In this document: in pieces, positions 59,921-64,000 of the stretch
Layout: each line of letters begins with the position of its first letter
Numbering within the stretch: the stretch's first letter is position 1
Assembly (NCBI RefSeq): GCF_000718775.1
Contig: NZ_JOCB01000022.1
Coordinates: forward strand, 21,106 to 85,105
DNA length: 64,000 nucleotides
Origin: Streptomyces sp. NRRL S-31
Lineage (GTDB): Bacteria; Actinomycetota; Actinomycetes; Streptomycetales; Streptomycetaceae
Direction of reading: 5' to 3'
The notes under the pieces: model-generated
Database searches by the model: none
Seen by the model: the letters and a program-made list of their open reading frames with translations, nothing else
Told to the model about the DNA's origin: nothing
Translations under genes and position numbers: made by a program

Positions 59921-61050
59921 TGGACTGGAAGCCATACGCGGAGTCCCTTGCCGCCCGGATCTCGTACCCGGGGTCGGACTGGTGGGGCCCGGTCACCGGT
60001 ACGCCGCGGCATCAGCTGGTGGCGCGGTGGTTCATGCCCGGCGGGTGCGGCTGGCAGATGGCCGACGGCCCCTCCGCGGAGGAGGCGTGGGCTCAGGCCG
60101 CTTACTCGGACAGGACGCTGACCACGCGTGTGGGGCCCGTGCACGCCGACCACGCCGAGGCCGGCCGGACGTACATCGGGCTCCCCACCTCGTCCTCCAC
60201 ACAGCCGAGCCTGGTCCTCACCATGCTCCGGCACGGCCGCATCATCCCGGGAGTGCGGTTGCTGGACCTGGCTACCGGCTCCGGATACAGCGCCGCCCTG
60301 GCCTGCCATCGGCTTGGAGACGACCTGGTCACCACCCTCGACATCGACCCCTACCTCACCCAGGCCGCCGCCGGCCGCCTGAACAGAATCGGCTGGCACC
60401 CCAACGTCGTCACCGCCGATGCCAGCCGAGAACTGCCCGGTACGTACGACCGGATCGTGTCGATGGTGTCCGTTCCTCGTATCCCCGCGGCGTGGGTGAC
60501 TGCTCTCGCTCCCGGTGGACGGCTGGTGACAACGCTCGCCAACACCGGACTGATCCTCACGGCGGACAAGACCGACGACGGCCGGGCGGTGGGCCGTATC
60601 GAGTGGGACCGGGCCGCGTTCATGGCCACCCGCAGCGGCGACGACTACCCGCCTGGCCTCGAGTATCTCTTCACCACCGCCAGGGAGGAGGAAGGTGAGG
60701 TCACGCGGTCGCCGTTCCCCGTGTTGGACGTTGCGCAGGCGTGGGAGGTGTGGTCCATGCTGTCCCTGGTCGCCCCCGGGATCGAGCACCGCACGGGCAC
60801 GGACGACGACGGCAGCCGCATGACGTGGATGCTGCACCCGGACGGGTCCTGGGCGCGCGCTCGCACCCGGCCGGGCGAGCGCACGGCAACGGTCCATCAG
60901 GGCGGCCCACGACGCCTGTACGACGTGCTCGACGGGATTCGCCGGCGGTGGGTGGAGCAAGGAGAACTCCCCGTTTACGGCGCGAAGGTCACCATCTCTG
61001 CCGACGGCGAGACGGAACTGACTCGCGGCGGCTGTGTTATCCGGTTCTGA
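59920..61050 (+). CDS. tgmC: PIMT-like methyltransferase of the graspetide system, TgmC-type
   Basis: 376 aa, ATG overlapping the maturase stop (TGATG) with AGGAG eight bases upstream. The SAM-binding motif is LLDLATGSGYSAALA (about 112-126). Upstream TSSSTQPSLVLTML corresponds to the substrate-binding loop of protein isoaspartate methyltransferases. A C-terminal extension of about 150 residues is typical of the grasp-associated branch. Related enzymes (ThfM in fuscimiditide) methylate an Asp in the modified peptide, which then cyclises to an aspartimide. A similar step is likely here; candidate Asp residues are those in VPDG and QLDEG. Confidence 0.88.
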   Translation: MDWKPYAESLAARISYPGSDWWGPVTGTPRHQLVARWFMPGGCGWQMADGPSAEEAWAQAAYSDRTLTTRVGPVHADHAEAGRTYIGLPTSSSTQPSLVLTMLRHGRIIPGVRLLDLATGSGYSAALACHRLGDDLVTTLDIDPYLTQAAAGRLNRIGWHPNVVTADASRELPGTYDRIVSMVSVPRIPAAWVTALAPGGRLVTTLANTGLILTADKTDDGRAVGRIEWDRAAFMATRSGDDYPPGLEYLFTTAREEEGEVTRSPFPVLDVAQAWEVWSMLSLVAPGIEHRTGTDDDGSRMTWMLHPDGSWARARTRPGERTATVHQGGPRRLYDVLDGIRRRWVEQGELPVYGAKVTISADGETELTRGGCVIRF

Positions 61051-61123
61051 CCGCGTCTGCTGGAGAGCATCCGCGGGGGGCGGCACACTGAGCGTGGTCG
61101 AGAGCGGAAGGGAGTAGCCCCTC

Positions 61124-61441
61124 ATGGAAGAGGAACCTCTGGAGGAGTGGGCAGCGCGGCGTGATCTGCGGCGGCCTACGGCAGGGGAGAGGCGGGCCGT
61201 GCCGCTCGAAGACCAGACGGAGCGGGGCGCCCACGTTGCCCCGGATGCCCCGCGTGGATTGCAGGAGTGGGACGGGAGCCAATGGGTCCCGGTCGGTGTG
61301 GCCGAAGACTTGCCGGCTGCCGCCGCAGAGACCGGCGATGGCGCTGATGCTCGCGCTGCGCGGGTGTCACTGCCGCGGTTCGGCAAGCTACCGCCCGCAG
61401 TGCCGCCCTGGCGGCCGACGGAGCCGTTTCACCGGCCGTGA
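61124..61441 (+). CDS. DUF6087-like small protein
   Basis: 105 aa, ATG 61124 with GGGAG upstream, 73 bp after tgmC. Segments LEEWAARRDLRRP, RGAHVAPDAPRG and EWDGSQWVPVGVAEDL match my memory of DUF6087 proteins, small Streptomyces proteins often found beside XRE/HATPase clusters. It is charged, without TM or signal, and has a Pro-rich end. The function is unknown. It is the last gene before the terminator and right repeat copy. Confidence 0.7.
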   Translation: MEEEPLEEWAARRDLRRPTAGERRAVPLEDQTERGAHVAPDAPRGLQEWDGSQWVPVGVAEDLPAAAAETGDGADARAARVSLPRFGKLPPAVPPWRPTEPFHRP

Positions 61442-61465
61442 GGGGTCCGTCCAGGTATATGAGTT

Positions 61466-61504
61466 CCCCGCCCGCACGCTACCGCCCGGGGCGCGTGGGC
61501 GGGG
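61466..61504 (+). terminator. GC-rich hairpin after the DUF6087 gene
   Basis: CCCCGCCCGCACGC (61,466-61,479) folds on GCGCGTGGGCGGGG (61,491-61,504), with one small mismatch zone and an 11-nt loop, 25 bp after the stop. It belongs to the 443-bp gene-free stretch 61,442-61,884. Confidence 0.75.
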
Positions 61505-61521
61505 CTTCGTCATGTCGGGAA

Positions 61522-61686
61522 GCGTCTCGGAGTCGTGCGCCCCACTGGGGGGCCGTACCGGACGGCGATCGACTTGGTGACGCTGGCCACGGCGGCCTTG
61601 ACGGCGCGGGAGCTGCCCCTGCTGTCCCGGCACTTCATCGCCGCCCGGGGCCCGCATCGGCCAGGGCCCGGAGCGGTCGGCCGAGC
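61522..61686 (+). repeat. Dispersed direct repeat, right copy
   Basis: About 165 bp matching 52,843-53,005 in the same orientation at roughly 85 %. It keeps a longer coding-like phase (LSRHFIAARGPHR on +), but neither copy has a convincing gene. No transposase follows this copy. Together the two bracket the XRE/Tgm cassette. Confidence 0.75.
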
Positions 61687-61700
61687 CGGACACCTCCCCC

Positions 61701-61770
61701 GCGGACCGACCCGGGCGATCCCGGCGGAACCGTCCGCGGACCGACCCGCGCGGCCCGGCGGAACCGTCCG
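61701..61770. repeat. 35-bp tandem duplication
   Basis: GCGGACCGACCCG occurs at 61,701 and 61,736, each followed by a CGGCGGAACCGTCCG-like block. Two imperfect copies directly right of the dispersed repeat. Confidence 0.7.
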
Positions 61771-61810
61771 TTCCCGGCCATCCCCTGGGCGCAGCACGGT
61801 TCATGACATC

Positions 61811-61834
61811 CTGTGACGTCGTAGGACGTCACAG
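61811..61834 (+). promoter_or_regulatory. Perfect 10-bp inverted repeat (candidate operator)
   Basis: CTGTGACGTC (61,811-61,820), GTAG loop, GACGTCACAG (61,825-61,834). It is 51 bp upstream of the first ATP-grasp ATG. A -10-like TAGGAC (61,822-61,827) falls inside the palindrome, so a bound repressor would block the promoter. Confidence 0.55.
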
Positions 61835-61884
61835 CCGCAGGACGCGGACGACAGGGCGGGCGTCCGGAGGGTCGGGGAAGAGCG

Positions 61885-62883
61885 ATGAAACTCTGCTTTC
61901 TGGTGGAGGAGCAGTACCGTCACGACGGCATGCCGGTCGAGGTGATCCGCCAACTCACCGCCTGGGGGCACCAGGTGGACGTACTGCGGCCGGGCGGTTC
62001 CCTGCTGTGCATGACGGAGGCGCTGAAGGCGGGCACCCATGACGCGTGGGTGCTCAAGACGGTCTCCGGCGGTCCCGGGCTCACCCTGCTCGAAGCGGCC
62101 GCCTCGGCCGGACTGACGACGGTCAACGACGCCCGGTCGATACGGGGCGTACGGGACAAGGCCCTCGCCGCGGCGATCGGCCGCGGCCACGGGCTCCCGC
62201 TGCCGCCCACCTACGCCGCGGCGCGGCCGGAACTGCTGGCCGAGATACCGGCGGCGGAGTACCCGATCGTGGTCAAGCCCGCCGACGGCAGCTCGGGACG
62301 GGCCGTGCACCTGGTGACCTCACCGGACCGGCTCGCCCGGACCGTCCGCGAACTGGCGGGCGAGGGCATGCTCATCGCCCAGCCCTACGTGGCCAACTCG
62401 GGCGTGGACATCAAGGTCTACAGCGTCGGCGGGCAGCTGTACGCGACCGAGCGCCGCTCCCCGCTCCACCCCGAACACTCGGTACCCGAACGGCGCGTGC
62501 CGCTGTCGGCCGAAGTGGCCGCGATAGCCGCCCGGGTCGGCGCGGTCTACGGCCTCGACCTCTACGGCGTCGACGTGGTGCTGGGGCCGGACGGCCCCGT
62601 GGTCGTCGACGTGAACGACTTCCCCAGCTTCCGTCAGGTCCCCGACGCGCCGGCCCGGGTGGCCCGCGCGGTGCTCGAGCTGGCGGCCCGCACCGGCCGC
62701 GCGCCCGACACCGCCGCGGCACCCCTGCTCCGGATGCCGGAACAGCGCGCGGACGCCGCCGACGGCACCCAGGCCCCGCTGCGCCCCGGCCCGGCGCAGG
62801 TCCCCGTGGCGGCGCAGGTCTCCGGTCCGGCGCAGGTCTCCGGTGTGGCGCCGGTCCCCGTGGCGGCGGGCAAGACCGTATGA
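61885..62883 (+). CDS. RimK-like ATP-grasp ligase, first of a tandem pair
   Basis: 332 aa, ATG 61885. It has the N-terminal preATP domain (KLCFLVEEQYRHDGMPVEVI), the ATP lysine in YPIVVKPADGSSGRAVHLV, EGMLIAQPYV and the metal end PVVVDVNDFPSF. This is the RimK/inositol-kinase-like branch, which adds amino acids or seals peptides. The last 50 residues are Ala/Pro/Val-rich with an 18-bp repeat (AQVSG units) and are probably a flexible tail. Next to a graspetide cassette it might modify a peptide, but no precursor lies between, so other amide-forming roles are open. Confidence 0.85.
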   Translation: MKLCFLVEEQYRHDGMPVEVIRQLTAWGHQVDVLRPGGSLLCMTEALKAGTHDAWVLKTVSGGPGLTLLEAAASAGLTTVNDARSIRGVRDKALAAAIGRGHGLPLPPTYAAARPELLAEIPAAEYPIVVKPADGSSGRAVHLVTSPDRLARTVRELAGEGMLIAQPYVANSGVDIKVYSVGGQLYATERRSPLHPEHSVPERRVPLSAEVAAIAARVGAVYGLDLYGVDVVLGPDGPVVVDVNDFPSFRQVPDAPARVARAVLELAARTGRAPDTAAAPLLRMPEQRADAADGTQAPLRPGPAQVPVAAQVSGPAQVSGVAPVPVAAGKTV

Positions 62884-63677
62884 GGATCGGCCTGATCACC
62901 CGCGACCCCGGCCATGAGCTGCTGGCCGGCACCACCGCCCTGCTCACCCCCGAGCACCGGGTGGAGACACTGGACCCGGAGACGGCGACGGACGCCCCCG
63001 GACCGCTCGCCGACGTCTACCTGCTCAAGGCGCGTACCCCGCGCGCCCTCTCCCTGGCCCGTGCCCTGGAGCGGCGCGGCGCCCCCGTGCTGAACTCGGC
63101 CGCCGCGACCGCGCTGTGCCAGGACCGCACGGCGATGGCGGAGCGGGCCCGGCGGGCCAGCCTCCCGTTCGCGGCCACCCGCACCTGGCCCACCCTCGCC
63201 CGGCTGGCCGCCGGAGCGGAGCCGTCCTGGCCGGTGGTGGTCAAGAGCCGGCACAGCCGCAAGGACGACCTGGTGGCCCGCGTCGACGACGGCGCACACC
63301 TGCGGGAGCTCGCCGCCGCGTTCCCGGGGGAGCCGGTCGTCGTCCAGGAGTTCGCGCCGGGCAGCGGCTGGGACCACAAGCTGTGGGTCATCGGGGACCG
63401 GCTCTTCGCCGCCCTGCGCCGCTCCGAACTCGCACCCGGCGGGCACGGCCCCGCCCGGCCCCTCGACCCCGGCGGCCTGCCGGCCGGCTGGCCCGCCCTC
63501 GTGCACCGGGTCGGCGAGGTCTTCGCCCTGGACGTCTACGGCGTGGACGTCATCGCGGGCGGCGACGGCACCCCGCTGATCGTGGACATCAACGCCTTCC
63601 CCGGCGTCCGGGGCCAGTCCGGAGCCCCGAAGGCCCTGGCGGCCCTGGCCCTGGCCGCGGGCGCCGGGGACCGCTGA
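62880..63677 (+). CDS. RimK-like ATP-grasp ligase, second of a tandem pair
   Basis: 265 aa, ATG overlapping the first ligase stop (ATGA). It is shorter and lacks the flexible tail. Motifs: WPVVVKSRHSRKDDLVARV (ATP lysine), EPVVVQEFAPGSGWDHKLWVIG, LDVYGVDVI and the metal end LIVDINAFPGVRG. It is clearly paralogous to the first copy (LDLYGVDVV and VVDVNDFPS there). The pair probably works together, perhaps as a heterodimer or in sequential ligations. A simple-sequence tract follows the stop. Confidence 0.85.
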   Translation: MRIGLITRDPGHELLAGTTALLTPEHRVETLDPETATDAPGPLADVYLLKARTPRALSLARALERRGAPVLNSAAATALCQDRTAMAERARRASLPFAATRTWPTLARLAAGAEPSWPVVVKSRHSRKDDLVARVDDGAHLRELAAAFPGEPVVVQEFAPGSGWDHKLWVIGDRLFAALRRSELAPGGHGPARPLDPGGLPAGWPALVHRVGEVFALDVYGVDVIAGGDGTPLIVDINAFPGVRGQSGAPKALAALALAAGAGDR

Positions 63678-63689
63678 GACCCGGGCCCG

Positions 63690-64000
63690 GCGCCACCCGC
63701 CCCGGCATCCGGCATCCACCCCCCGGCACCCGCACCCACCCCCGGCGCACCGGCACCCGGCATCGGCCTCCGGCACCGGCCCCCGGCACCGGTATCCGCC
63801 TCCGGTATCCGGCCCCCCGCACCGGTATCCGCCCCGGCATCGGCCTCCGGCATCCGGCCCCCCGCACCCGCATCCGCACCCGCCTCCGGCATCTGGCCCC
63901 CGGCACGGCCTCCGGCATCGGCCTCCGGCGCCGGTACCCGCCCCCGCACCCGCACCCGCCCCCGCACCCGCCCCGCCCCCGGCACCGACCAGTCCTCCAC
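63690..64000. repeat. Simple-sequence (CCGGCA/CCGGTA)-type tract running off the window
   Basis: About 310 bp of degenerate hexamers such as CCGGCA, CCGCAC, CCGGTATCC and CCGGCATCGG, with local 24-36-bp higher-order copies. All six frames are partly open because of the repeat, and no frame shows a believable protein. The 3' end is outside the window, so total length and the next gene are unknown. Confidence 0.8.

Noticed and set aside
63536..64000. Minus-strand frame over the terminal repeat as a real gene
   Set aside because: It consists only of repeat-derived Gly/Ala/Arg/Pro peptides and overlaps the end of the ligase gene.
1..64000. tRNA, rRNA, riboswitch or replication-origin signals
   Set aside because: No cloverleaf with GTTC-A/G-A arm, no rRNA-like segment and no DnaA-box cluster were seen by eye.

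Overview
The window is very GC-rich (about 72-74 % by eye) with strongly G/C-ending codons, ATGA and GTGA stop/start overlaps, GTG/TTG starts and rare TTA codons. Together with the gene content (NRPS/PKS genes, a graspetide cassette, Tat and LAXTG-like surface proteins, XRE/HATPase pairs, IS5 relics) this points to Streptomyces or a close relative, probably an accessory chromosome region. No tRNA, rRNA or CRISPR array was seen.

1-19,251: right-hand part of a hybrid NRPS/PKS cluster, all on the + strand and mostly translationally coupled. It holds the end of an NRPS (A-T-C-A-T visible), an ATP-grasp ligase, a C-A-T-TE NRPS fused to an MFS transporter, one large reducing PKS (KS-AT-DH-ER-KR-ACP) and a KAS III-like enzyme. 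The second adenylation domain of the first NRPS is interrupted by an exactly in-frame 648-bp minisatellite (54 units of 12 bp, 216 residues of xxxG tetrads). This is the most unusual coding feature here.

19,252-36,000: a patch of exported proteins and housekeeping-like accessory genes. These include a possible small RNA with an intrinsic terminator, a sortase-type surface protein, a beta-helix lipoprotein, a DyP peroxidase, an LLM oxidoreductase, a Ser/Thr kinase, a DHFR-like reductase, a secreted lipase, a VOC protein, an MFS exporter and a DUF4232 lipoprotein. Relics of a P450 and a MarR regulator show recent gene decay. The surface protein and the beta-helix lipoprotein carry TTA codons and may depend on bldA.

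35,937-40,840: a compact cassette of a B12-binding radical SAM enzyme between two related MFS exporters. The divergent exporter has a leader with a six-codon ORF, mutually exclusive hairpins and a leader segment complementary to its ribosome binding site, which looks like a translational attenuator.

40,898-52,663: a GH10 xylanase-like protein, an aminotransferase relic, an unknown acidic protein, and then a seven-gene + strand operon (epimerase, UbiA-type prenyltransferase, GT2, EEP-family membrane phosphatase, flippase-like protein, GT4, aldo/keto reductase). The operon probably assembles and exports a lipid-linked glycan or glycolipid.

52,664-61,686: an IS5-family relic and a segment bracketed by two direct copies of a roughly 165-bp repeat (about 85 % identical by eye). 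The bracketed segment carries a DUF6605-like Tat protein, an XRE regulator, an HATPase, two paralogous CxxC proteins, and a TgmA/TgmB/TgmC-type graspetide cassette (precursor, ATP-grasp maturase, PIMT-like methyltransferase), ending with a DUF6087-like gene.

61,687-64,000: a perfect 10-bp palindrome in front of two coupled RimK-like ATP-grasp ligases, followed by a simple-sequence repeat that runs off the window.
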